This document shows, piece after piece, positions 1 through 5,851 of a stretch of DNA of 11,274 nt (position 1 is the stretch's first letter; the number at the start of each line of letters is the position of its first letter). This stretch comes from an uncultured Paenibacillaceae bacterium (lineage in GTDB: Bacteria; Bacillota; Bacilli; Aneurinibacillales; Aneurinibacillaceae). Made by a program: the position numbers and the translations under genes. The notes beneath the pieces were generated by a model. It worked only from the letters and a program-made list of their open reading frames with translations. It was not told where the DNA came from and did no database searches. Where the stretch lies: positions 1 through 11,274 of the forward strand of contig CAMLDI010000069.1 of assembly GCA_946478845.1 (NCBI GenBank), read 5' to 3'.

Positions 1-89
1 ATCCAGATTCCCAACGCCACAGAACGAACAGTTGGAATTCTTTCAAAGATCACACGTACCCCGTTCTTTAGCGTATATTTTTCGATCAC
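1..89 (-). CDS. mlpA: M16 family zinc peptidase, N-terminal 29 codons (MlpA/YmxG type), partial
   Basis: This is the first 29 codons of a gene that runs off the low-coordinate end of the window. The start is GTG at 89-87, preceded by a strong purine-rich ribosome site (AGAGGGGGAA, about 94-105). The visible protein begins MIEKYTLKNGVRVIFERIP and continues TVRSVALGIW. That is the usual opening of the insulinase/mitochondrial-processing-peptidase (M16) family: a short strand, the K-N-G-V/L-R-V turn, then a V-x-x-G-x-W strand. The zinc motif HxxEH comes later in the family and lies outside the window, so activity cannot be judged. In Bacillus subtilis an M16 peptidase gene (ymxG/mlpA) follows ylxY at this place, which supports the call. 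The 68-nt gap to ylxY shows no clear terminator, so the two genes are probably co-transcribed. Confidence 0.8.
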   Translation of the reverse strand, partial: MIEKYTLKNGVRVIFERIPTVRSVALGIW

Positions 90-157
90 ACCTGTTCCCC
101 CTCTATTGTCATTAGAAAACTAGTTACAATAGTACCACTATACCAAATCCATACCTC

Positions 158-1111
158 TCACTCAACTAGCTGAACACGTGAAGAAGATAAGGTTTGGGAA
201 ACCGTTCCTATTGTGAGATTCCTATTTTTAATTTCTTTAATTAATGAAGGTAAGGCAGTTGCTGTTGATTCTGTAGGATGCATTAAAATTAAGGTTCCAT
301 TTCCTAATTTATTGCGCACATTATTTAGCCATTGCTGTGGAGTTGGTTTTTTCCAATCTACAGTATCAGCTGTCCATAAAATGGTTTTCATATGGAATTT
401 ATGAGCAATTTTTACGGTTCTATCATTAAAATCCCCTGATGGGGGTGCAAACAGGGTTGGTTCAACTCCTGTCACTTTTTGAATCACATCATTGGTGCGG
501 AGTATTTCTTGTTCTGCACGACCGTTGCTTAATCTGCTCATAGCTGGATGTGTATAGGCATGATTTCCTATTTCATGGCCAGCCATCACAAGTTTCTTCG
601 CTTCCTCAGGATATTTACTCGTCCATGACCCATCTAAAAAAAAGGTTGCTTTTACATCATTTTCCTCCAAAGTTTCTAATATCCGGGGAAGATATTCATT
701 GCCCCAGGCCACATTAATCATGATAGAAACCATGGGTTTAGCAGGATTCCCACGATAAATTGGTGCAGGTCCCAACTGTTCAATTTGCACCTGTGGCGGA
801 ACCTCTTTATATATTACGTAACGGTTATCCCATTTTCCTTCCTTTTTCATTCGCTCTTTTGTAGATTCTACATCCAAGACTAATCCGTTATACCCGGGTA
901 TTCCTTTCCAAACAGGATCCAGGCGTGCATTAATTGGGGATATATTTTTCTTTTGCAAAAAATCCAATTGGGAATCCCAATCATTTTGCATAAAGGCCAG
1001 CTTGGCTCCTTCCGTGCCAATAGAAGAAATATAATTAGTGACTGGCTTTGAATTAATCATGGTGACAATGCCCAGGAGACAAATGAATCCAATAATGGTT
1101 CGTGGTTTCAA
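158..1111 (-). CDS. ylxY: YlxY-type sporulation protein, polysaccharide deacetylase (NodB) fold
   Basis: A 317-residue exported or membrane-anchored protein. Residues about 5-20 form one hydrophobic segment (RTIIGFICLLGIVTMI) after a K/R-bearing start, consistent with a signal peptide or N-terminal anchor. The NodB domain covers about 125-310. Carbohydrate-esterase-4 motifs that remain are the metal-binding histidines H184 and H188 (HAYTH), DTVDW at 249-253 and LMHPT at 276-280. Motif 1, normally TFDDG, reads INVAWGNEY at 132-140 with no aspartate. Motif 3 reads FAPPSG at 221-226, lacking the usual arginine. The length matches B. subtilis YlxY (about 319 aa), and that family occurs in endospore formers. 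I chose TTG at 1111-1109 because AGGAGGT lies exactly 8 nt upstream; an in-frame ATG at 1147 would add 12 residues, has no such site, and places the SD inside the gene. Substrate and activity are unknown; deacetylation of cell wall glycan is doubtful given motif 1. Confidence 0.9.
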   Translation of the reverse strand: MKPRTIIGFICLLGIVTMINSKPVTNYISSIGTEGAKLAFMQNDWDSQLDFLQKKNISPINARLDPVWKGIPGYNGLVLDVESTKERMKKEGKWDNRYVIYKEVPPQVQIEQLGPAPIYRGNPAKPMVSIMINVAWGNEYLPRILETLEENDVKATFFLDGSWTSKYPEEAKKLVMAGHEIGNHAYTHPAMSRLSNGRAEQEILRTNDVIQKVTGVEPTLFAPPSGDFNDRTVKIAHKFHMKTILWTADTVDWKKPTPQQWLNNVRNKLGNGTLILMHPTESTATALPSLIKEIKNRNLTIGTVSQTLSSSRVQLVE

Positions 1112-1119
1112 TCCCTCGC

Positions 1120-1126
1120 ACCTCCT
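1120..1126 (-). promoter_or_regulatory. Ribosome binding site that fixes the ylxY TTG start
   Basis: AGGAGGT on the minus strand, a perfect SD, with 8 nt to the TTG at 1111. It decides between this start and the upstream in-frame ATG at 1147, which has no comparable site. Confidence 0.85.
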
Positions 1127-1143
1127 AATGAAGGGTTTGTACC

Positions 1144-1170
1144 ACAATATGCAATAAGAAAAAAGGTTAT
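1144..1170 (-). promoter_or_regulatory. Tentative sigma-E-like promoter for ylxY
   Basis: Between the pnp terminator and the ylxY SD the minus strand holds ATA (1170-1168), a 16-nt spacer and CATATTGT (1151-1144). The B. subtilis sigma-E pattern is roughly ATA, 16-18 nt, CATACAnT, so the -35 core and spacing fit and the -10 matches at C-A-T-A and the last T. Its position leaves a leader of about 25 nt. A YlxY-family gene would plausibly be switched on in the mother cell. The match is short and could be chance in AT-rich DNA. Confidence 0.3.
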
Positions 1171-1172
1171 GT

Positions 1173-1227
1173 AAAAAAATAAAAATAGCGACTGACTTTC
1201 CATAAAGATGAAAAATGTTCGTCGCTA
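1173..1227 (-). terminator. Probable intrinsic terminator downstream of pnp
   Basis: On the minus strand TAGCGAC (1227-1221) pairs with GTCGCTA (1192-1186), a 7-bp stem, and is followed at once by a T-rich tract (TTTTT, A, TTTTTTT; 1185-1173). The 28-nt loop is long but can fold further, for example TTTC with GAAA and AT with AT. It lies 25 nt after the pnp stop codon, where a terminator is expected. The long loop makes it weaker than the one after rpsO, so some read-through into ylxY is likely. Confidence 0.6.
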
Positions 1228-1236
1228 ATTTCGTAT

Positions 1237-1263
1237 TTGTTATTATTGTTATTATTGTTGTTG
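1237..1263 (-). repeat. CAA/TAA trinucleotide tract spanning the pnp stop codon
   Basis: Nine consecutive triplets on the minus strand read CAA CAA CAA TAA TAA CAA TAA TAA CAA. The first three encode the terminal Gln-Gln-Gln of PNPase, and the first TAA is its stop. Stop codons therefore occur in-frame four times within eight triplets. The pattern looks like a short-repeat tract with point changes between C and T. Confidence 0.85.
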
Positions 1264-3357
1264 TTCTTGCTTTTCCTTTTGCTCTTTTAAAGCAACTTTA
1301 CGGGAAAGGTTCACTCTGCCCTGATTATCAATTTCCGTTACTTTGACGAGAATTTGATCTCCTATGGCTACCACATCTTCTACTTTGCCTACTCGTTCTT
1401 CAGCAAGTTGAGAAATATGAACCAGGCCATCTTTTCCATGGAACAATTCTACGAAGGCACCAAATTTCTCAATTCTGCGTACGGTACCCATATAGGTTTG
1501 TCCAACTTCCACTTCCCGAACCAAATCTTGAATAATCTTCTTCGCTTTTTCATTCATTTCTGAATTAACAGAAGCAATGTATACCCGGCCATCTTGTTCA
1601 ATATCGATTTTAACCCCGGTTTCTTCTATGATTTTATTGATAATTCGACCGCTTGGCCCAATAACGTCACGAATTTTTTCCGGATTAATTCGAATGGAAA
1701 GAATCTTCGGAGCGTAAGTAGACAATTCTTTTCTTGGCTCAGAAATGGTTTCTTTCATTTTATTGAGAATAAACATACGGCCTTCTTTTGCTTGCATTAA
1801 CGCCTCATTAAGAATCTCTCGGTTAATGCCTTCAATTTTAATATCCATTTGCAGGGCAGTAACTCCTTCACGGGTACCGGCTACTTTAAAGTCCATATCC
1901 CCGAGATGGTCTTCCATGCCTTGAATATCTGTGAGAATGGTATAATGTTCCCTTTCTTTAACTAATCCCATGGCAATTCCTGCTACTGGGGCTTTAATAG
2001 GCACACCGGCTTGCATTAATGCCAATGTACTGCCGCAAATACTAGCCTGTGAACTAGAACCATTAGACTCCAGTACTTCAGAAACAAGACGAATGGTATA
2101 AGGGAATTCATCTTCATTAGGAATAACAGGTTCTAGCGCCCGTTCCCCTAATGCCCCATGGCCTATTTCACGGCGCCCTGGCGCACGTAATGGCCTTGCT
2201 TCCCCAACACTAAATGGAGGAAAATTATAATGGTGCATAAACCGTTTAGACTCTTCCAAACCAAGGCCATCGAGAATTTGTACATCACCTAAGGCACCAA
2301 GAGTACATGTGCTTAATACCTGGGTTTGTCCCCGTGTAAATAACCCGGAACCATGGGTGCGAGGTAATAAGTCAATTTCGCAACTAATGGGGCGGATTTC
2401 ATCTAAAGCTCTTCCATCAGGGCGAACTTTATCGACAGTGATTAAACGGCGGACTTCGTCTTTGACAATGTCATGAAGAATTTCGCGGATTTGTCCTGCA
2501 TCTTCAGGATAAGTTTCAACAAAATAAGCAAGGGTTTCTTCATTAATAGCATCAATGGCATCATAACGTTCTTGCTTTTCTTCAATGCGTACGGCTTCGA
2601 TTAAACGGTCTTTCGCATAATCCATAACCACTTTTTCCAATTTTTCATCCACTTGATGGAGGTCAACTTCCATCTTTTCTTTTCCATAGGTTGCTGCAAA
2701 TTGAGCAATATGGTCTGCCATTTTTTGAATTTCGGCATGGCCGCACATAATGGCTTCAAGCATTACATCTTCAGGAACTTCATTGGCTCCTGCTTCTACC
2801 ATGTTAATGGCATCCTTCGTACCGGCAACAACCAGGTGAATATCGCTTTTCTCTGCTTGTTCGACGGTTGGATTTACGATAAATTGTCCATCTATCCGAC
2901 CAACAATACATCCACCAATAGGACCATTAAATGGAATATCAGAAAGAGACAGGGCTGCAGAAGTACCAATCATAGCCGCTACTTCTGAAGAATAATTCTG
3001 ATCCACTGATAGGACCGTATTCACTACCTGAACCTCATTTCTGAAACCTTCTGGGAAAAGAGGACGAATGGGACGGTCAATTAAACGAGACGCTAATATT
3101 GCTTTTTCGCTGGGTCGTCCTTCTCTTTTTATAAAACCTCCTGGGATTTTCCCTACTGCATAAAGCTTTTCTTCATAATTCACAGTAAGTGGGAAGAAAT
3201 CTAAAGGGGAAGGTTTTTTGGAAGCGGTAACGGCGCTCAGCACCACCGTATCGCCATACCGGACTAGAACTGCTGCATTTGCTTGTTTAGCAACGCGGCC
3301 GAACTCTACAGTTATTTTCTGTCCGGCAAGATCAAATTCAAGCAACCTGATCTCCAA
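1252..3357 (-). CDS. pnp: Polyribonucleotide nucleotidyltransferase (PNPase)
   Basis: A 701-residue trimeric 3'-to-5' phosphorolytic exoribonuclease that degrades RNA with phosphate to nucleoside diphosphates, acting in mRNA turnover in the cytoplasm. Domains in order: first RNase PH core (about 10-140) with the RNA-channel motif [12 protein letters not shown] (73-84); helical domain (about 145-300); second RNase PH core (about 310-540) with GSSS (433-436) and the catalytic cluster D483, D489 and K491 in [12 protein letters not shown] domain with GPSG (567-570); S1 domain (about 620-688). The length is close to B. subtilis PNPase (705). The start is TTG at 3357, with AGGAGG 8 nt upstream. The tail [11 protein letters not shown] is charged and Gln-rich. 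It follows rpsO, as in many bacteria, but an intrinsic terminator and a leader of about 100 nt lie between them, so it probably has its own promoter plus read-through. No catalytic residue is missing. Confidence 0.98.
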   Translation of the reverse strand: MEIRLLEFDLAGQKITVEFGRVAKQANAAVLVRYGDTVVLSAVTASKKPSPLDFFPLTVNYEEKLYAVGKIPGGFIKREGRPSEKAILASRLIDRPIRPLFPEGFRNEVQVVNTVLSVDQNYSSEVAAMIGTSAALSLSDIPFNGPIGGCIVGRIDGQFIVNPTVEQAEKSDIHLVVAGTKDAINMVEAGANEVPEDVMLEAIMCGHAEIQKMADHIAQFAATYGKEKMEVDLHQVDEKLEKVVMDYAKDRLIEAVRIEEKQERYDAIDAINEETLAYFVETYPEDAGQIREILHDIVKDEVRRLITVDKVRPDGRALDEIRPISCEIDLLPRTHGSGLFTRGQTQVLSTCTLGALGDVQILDGLGLEESKRFMHHYNFPPFSVGEARPLRAPGRREIGHGALGERALEPVIPNEDEFPYTIRLVSEVLESNGSSSQASICGSTLALMQAGVPIKAPVAGIAMGLVKEREHYTILTDIQGMEDHLGDMDFKVAGTREGVTALQMDIKIEGINREILNEALMQAKEGRMFILNKMKETISEPRKELSTYAPKILSIRINPEKIRDVIGPSGRIINKIIEETGVKIDIEQDGRVYIASVNSEMNEKAKKIIQDLVREVEVGQTYMGTVRRIEKFGAFVELFHGKDGLVHISQLAEERVGKVEDVVAIGDQILVKVTEIDNQGRVNLSRKVALKEQKEKQEQQQ

Positions 3358-3365
3358 GGTGTATG

Positions 3366-3371
3366 CCTCCT
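3366..3371 (-). promoter_or_regulatory. Ribosome binding site supporting the pnp TTG start
   Basis: AGGAGG on the minus strand with 8 nt to the TTG at 3357-3355. The protein from this TTG aligns in length with the N-terminus of known PNPases, so a downstream ATG is not needed. Confidence 0.85.
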
Positions 3372-3408
3372 CTCATCAATCAACAAAAAATACTTCTTCA
3401 TTATTTCT

Positions 3409-3437
3409 ATTATTTCCTTCCTTAGGAAGATTTAAAA
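3409..3437 (-). promoter_or_regulatory. Candidate pnp promoter with a palindrome in the spacer
   Basis: After the rpsO terminator, the minus strand offers TTTTAA (3437-3432) as a poor -35, a 17-nt spacer, and AATAAT (3414-3409) as a -10 matching TATAAT at 5 of 6 positions. The spacer contains a perfect 13-nt palindrome, CTTCCTAAGGAAG (3429-3417). This could be an operator, or a small hairpin in the mRNA if transcription starts further upstream. No better promoter is visible between the terminator and the SD. The -35 is weak. Confidence 0.3.
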
Positions 3438-3460
3438 GAAAAAAATGTAAACAAAACAAA

Positions 3461-3489
3461 ACAAGAAAAAAGCGGGGAATCCCCGCTTT
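3461..3489 (-). terminator. Intrinsic terminator of rpsO
   Basis: A textbook hairpin: on the minus strand AAAGCGGGG (3489-3481), loop ATT, CCCCGCTTT (3477-3469), followed by more T residues and a T-rich stretch. The stem is 9 bp with a GC core. It ends the rpsO transcript about 100 nt after the stop codon and separates it from pnp. On the plus strand the hairpin is not followed by a clean T run, so it is directional. Confidence 0.93.
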
Positions 3490-3497
3490 CCCTTTCA

Positions 3498-3526
3498 CAA
3501 ATCAAAATGCAAGAAAAAATGATTTG
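3498..3526 (-). repeat. Inverted repeat in the rpsO 3' region
   Basis: CAAATCA (3526-3520 on the minus strand) and TGATTTG (3504-3498) form a 7-bp AT-rich inverted repeat around a 15-nt T-rich loop. It lies just upstream of the rpsO terminator. It is too weak to be a terminator by itself. It could fold in the mRNA, but its function is unknown. Confidence 0.5.
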
Positions 3527-3541
3527 CTTAAGTGCAACTAA

Positions 3542-3578
3542 GGCTAGAGCCATCGCCTTTTTAGGCTTGACCCTAGCC
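3542..3578 (-). other. Strong stem-loop directly after the rpsO stop codon
   Basis: Starting 7 nt after the rpsO stop, the minus strand folds as 11 pairs (GGCTAGGGTCA with TGGCTCTAGCC, including two G-U pairs), a 1x2 internal loop, 4 pairs (GCCT with AGGC) and an AAAA tetraloop. Only two T residues follow, so it is not a standard terminator. It may protect the rpsO mRNA 3' end or be a processing site between rpsO and pnp. The fold is read by eye. Confidence 0.7.
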
Positions 3579-3585
3579 AGGTTTT

Positions 3586-3855
3586 TTATCGGCGTAAGCC
3601 TAATTTTTGAATTAATTCACGGTAACGAGTGACGTCTTTGTCTTTCAAATACGCCAAAAGGTTACGACGTTGACCAACCATTTTTAACAAACCACGACGG
3701 GAATGATGGTCTTTTTTGTGTGTACGTAAATGACTATTAAGATAGTTAATCTTCTCCGTAAGGATAGCAATTTGTACTTCAGGAGATCCAGTATCGGATT
3801 CGTGAGTACGGAATTGATCGATTAAATCTTTTTTACGCTCTTGATTTAATGCCAT
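3586..3855 (-). CDS. rpsO: 30S ribosomal protein S15
   Basis: An 89-residue primary-binding protein of the small subunit; it binds the helix 20-22 three-way junction of 16S rRNA and nucleates the platform. The chain is [12 protein letters not shown] through KLGLRR, the full usual length. Conserved RNA-contact residues H42, D49 and S52 are present in the block [13 protein letters not shown], as are DTGSPEVQ (21-28) and GQRRNLL (61-67). ATG at 3855 is the start: the mature S15 begins at MALNQ and AGGAGG sits 8 nt upstream. A GTG three codons earlier overlaps that SD and can be dismissed. It is 127 nt from ribF with its own promoter and a structured leader, and it is followed by a terminator, so it can be expressed independently of the upstream operon. 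S15 represses its own translation in several bacteria through leader RNA structures, and the leader here has the parts for such control. Confidence 0.98.
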   Translation of the reverse strand: MALNQERKKDLIDQFRTHESDTGSPEVQIAILTEKINYLNSHLRTHKKDHHSRRGLLKMVGQRRNLLAYLKDKDVTRYRELIQKLGLRR

Positions 3856-3859
3856 CCTT

Positions 3860-3929
3860 TTCACCTCCTCTAAATTATAATCCCCTTTATCCGAGTGAAT
3901 CGGTGGTGAATCGAAATACCAGGATAAGG
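3860..3929 (-). promoter_or_regulatory. Structured rpsO leader, possible S15 autoregulatory element
   Basis: On the minus strand CCTTATCC (3929-3922) pairs with GGATAAAGG (3892-3884) if one A is bulged. Its loop contains TTCACCACC (3910-3902), which can pair with GGAGGTGAA (3868-3860), the SD itself, at 8 of 9 positions. Because the anti-SD lies in the loop of the first stem, the pairing would be a pseudoknot. The loop also carries an 8-nt direct repeat (GTGAATCG on the plus strand, 3895-3902 and 3906-3913) and a possible TGGT/ACCA hairpin. E. coli rpsO is controlled by an S15-stabilised pseudoknot over its ribosome site, and Geobacillus uses a different leader fold; whether this is either type is not settled by eye. 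Confidence 0.5.
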
Positions 3930-3951
3930 TTTTTTTAAACTCACAAAAGAT

Positions 3952-3980
3952 AGTATATCACAGGAAAAATCAAGAGTAAA
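3952..3980 (-). promoter_or_regulatory. Sigma-A promoter of rpsO, extended -10
   Basis: On the minus strand: -35 TTTACT (3980-3975, 4 of 6 to TTGACA), spacer of exactly 17 nt, TGA immediately before -10 TATACT (3957-3952, 5 of 6 to TATAAT), giving the TGn extended -10. It begins a few nt after the ribF stop. Transcription should start near 3945, leaving a leader of about 90 nt before the rpsO ATG. This is the best promoter match in the window. Confidence 0.75.
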
Positions 3981-3982
3981 GT

Positions 3983-4924
3983 CTAGTCATCCAATTGGAG
4001 AAACTTCACTCTTGCCATTTCCACATCCTCATGGATTTGTTGAATCAATTCTTCAACCCCGGCAAATTTTTGTTCATCCCGAATATAAAAGAGAAATTCT
4101 ACTTCTAATTCCTGGTCATAAAGGTCTCCGGAAAAACGGAACAGATGAACTTCAAGGGATTTCTCTTTCCGTTGGTTTTCAAAAGTGGGTTTAATTCCTA
4201 TGTTAATAACCCCTTCATAGATTTCCTTATTCCAGTAAACCTTTACCCCATAGACTCCATTTTTCGGGATGATATAAGGTTGAATCAATCCAATATTAGC
4301 AGTAGGAAAACCAATGGTCCTCCCTCGTTTTTCTCCATGGACAACAATTCCTTTAATCCGATAGGAACGCCCCAGAAAATGATTGGCTTCATGAATTTGT
4401 CCATTATATAAATATTCACGAATAAGGGTACTGCTTACTTTTTCCCCAAAGCGATTAATGGGAGAAACCACTTCTACCCCATATCTGCCTTCTGCTAGTT
4501 GTTGCAGGGTATTGGCTGTCCCCAGGCCTTTATGGCCAAAGGTATAATCAAAACCAACCGCCACGTGATGAGGTTGAAATTTCAATAGAAACTCATCGAT
4601 AAAATCCTCAGGATAAATTGAGGAAAAGGAAATATCAAAATGAACAATATAAGCCAGGTCAACACCCATTTTTTCAAACTGGTTTAATTTTTCTTCTAAG
4701 GGCGTTAAATAGCGAGTATAGCCACTTTGCCCTAGGATTTCACGAGGGTGGGGATCAAAGGTCATCACAGCTGATTGAATCCCTAATTCATGGGCTTTAT
4801 CAATGGCTTTTTGAATGACCCTGCGATGGCCTAAATGAACTCCATCAAAATACCCCATGGCTAATACACATTCATTTCCGGTAAAATCTGATGGCAACGG
4901 ATAATGCAACCGCAGAACTTCCAT
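3983..4924 (-). CDS. ribF: Bifunctional riboflavin kinase / FAD synthetase
   Basis: A 313-residue enzyme that phosphorylates riboflavin to FMN and adenylates FMN to FAD (B. subtilis name ribC). The N-terminal nucleotidyltransferase half carries GYFDGVHLGHRR (24-35) with the HxGH motif at 30-33, and SSTLIR (164-169). The C-terminal kinase half carries GRTIGFPTAN (201-210) with the metal/ATP PTAN motif, GVYGV (223-227), NIGIKPTF (241-248), and E258 in LEVHLF, where the family keeps a catalytic base. All key residues and both domains are present at normal length (B. subtilis 316). The ATG at 4924 follows the truB stop with no gap (TAAATG), and the SD GGAGGAGGAAGG is made of the last truB codons, so translation is probably coupled. 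It ends the upstream operon; rpsO begins a new transcription unit. Confidence 0.97.
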   Translation of the reverse strand: MEVLRLHYPLPSDFTGNECVLAMGYFDGVHLGHRRVIQKAIDKAHELGIQSAVMTFDPHPREILGQSGYTRYLTPLEEKLNQFEKMGVDLAYIVHFDISFSSIYPEDFIDEFLLKFQPHHVAVGFDYTFGHKGLGTANTLQQLAEGRYGVEVVSPINRFGEKVSSTLIREYLYNGQIHEANHFLGRSYRIKGIVVHGEKRGRTIGFPTANIGLIQPYIIPKNGVYGVKVYWNKEIYEGVINIGIKPTFENQRKEKSLEVHLFRFSGDLYDQELEVEFLFYIRDEQKFAGVEELIQQIHEDVEMARVKFLQLDD

Positions 4925-5851
4925 TTAACCTTCCTCCTCCGGGAAAACCCTGACAGGGAACGATTCAACTCCTTTTTCTGTGTGTTGAACCTGATGTATG
5001 GCAAGGAATTTACCTTCAGGAGAATAGAGGGCAATTTTTTGTCCATCCTCCCAGTCCCCTGGTTGCAGGTGTATTTGGCTTAACCCATTGCATATGGCCC
5101 GAACCCTGCCCGCAGGTATTTTAACAGCAGGATAATGGGTAAAAGCACGGTCTAAGGGGTATAATAACGCTGTTACCTGATCCTTTTCTATGGCCTTTTC
5201 AATCTCTGTAAAAGTATAACAGTCATCAAGTGAAAAGGGGCCGCTTCTTATTCTTTGTAAATAAGACATATAGGCAGGATAGCCAAAGAATTCCCCCATG
5301 TCTTTACAAAGGGTTCTAATATATGTTCCCTTGGAACATGTTACGTTAAAAGTAATAGAAGGATATGGACCTGTTAAATCTGTATCCATTAGCTCCAAAT
5401 CATAAATCCAGACTTTTCTTGCCTCACGTTCTACAGTAATCCCTTTGCGGGCCGCCTCATGGAGGCGAACTCCACCTATTTTTACTGCGGAATACATAGG
5501 TGGCATTTGAGAAATCTCACCTGTAAACCTTGAAAATATGTCCAGGATTTGTTCTTTCGAAATAGGAGAGTTTACAGGTTTGTCTTCAATCACATTTCCT
5601 GTGCCATCCTCCGTATCCGTCGATTTTCCTAAAACCATAGTGGCTATATACATTTTCGGTTGTTCATGTAGATAATCTGCCACTTTCGTTGCATTCCCAA
5701 TACATAATGGAAGAACACCTGTCACCTGAGGGTCCAATGTACCTGAATGCCCTACTTTTTTTGTATGTAAAAGCTTGCGGATTCGCATCACACAATCGTG
5801 GGATGTCATCCCTGCAGGCTTATAAAGGGGAAGAATACCAGATACTATCAA
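4925..5851 (-). CDS. truB: tRNA pseudouridine(55) synthase TruB
   Basis: A 308-residue enzyme that converts U55 of the tRNA T-loop to pseudouridine and also helps tRNA fold. The N-terminal region GILPLYKPAGMTSHD (5-19) and the catalytic motif GHSGTLDP (34-41), with nucleophile D40, are intact. So are the conserved tyrosine region KMYIAT (66-71) and CSKGTYIRTL (172-181) with R179. The C-terminal stretch after about 240 is PUA-like. The start is TTG at 5851. It overlaps the nrnA stop by 4 nt (TTGA) and is preceded by GGAGGAGGGGG, the codons for the last nrnA residues. No ATG exists until residue 15, which would cut into the conserved N-terminus, so TTG is well supported. Translation is probably coupled to nrnA upstream and ribF downstream. 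Confidence 0.97.
   Translation of the reverse strand: MIVSGILPLYKPAGMTSHDCVMRIRKLLHTKKVGHSGTLDPQVTGVLPLCIGNATKVADYLHEQPKMYIATMVLGKSTDTEDGTGNVIEDKPVNSPISKEQILDIFSRFTGEISQMPPMYSAVKIGGVRLHEAARKGITVEREARKVWIYDLELMDTDLTGPYPSITFNVTCSKGTYIRTLCKDMGEFFGYPAYMSYLQRIRSGPFSLDDCYTFTEIEKAIEKDQVTALLYPLDRAFTHYPAVKIPAGRVRAICNGLSQIHLQPGDWEDGQKIALYSPEGKFLAIHQVQHTEKGVESFPVRVFPEEEG

Noticed and set aside
129..141. Inverted repeat ATAGT-ACC-ACTAT between ylxY and mlpA
   Set aside because: A 5-bp AT-rich stem with a 3-nt loop and no T run; expected by chance in AT-rich DNA.
1112..1147. The longer YlxY reading from ATG at 1147
   Set aside because: It places the perfect SD inside the gene, adds a charged extension in front of the membrane segment, and has no SD of its own.
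3542..3578. The stem-loop after rpsO as the rpsO terminator
   Set aside because: Only two T residues follow the stem; the hairpin at 3461-3489 has the proper U tract. I kept it as a structure of unknown role.
4861..5046. A 61-codon minus-strand frame over the truB-ribF junction, and a 69-codon one inside infB (7332-7541)
   Set aside because: Both overlap well-supported genes in other frames, with no family signature.
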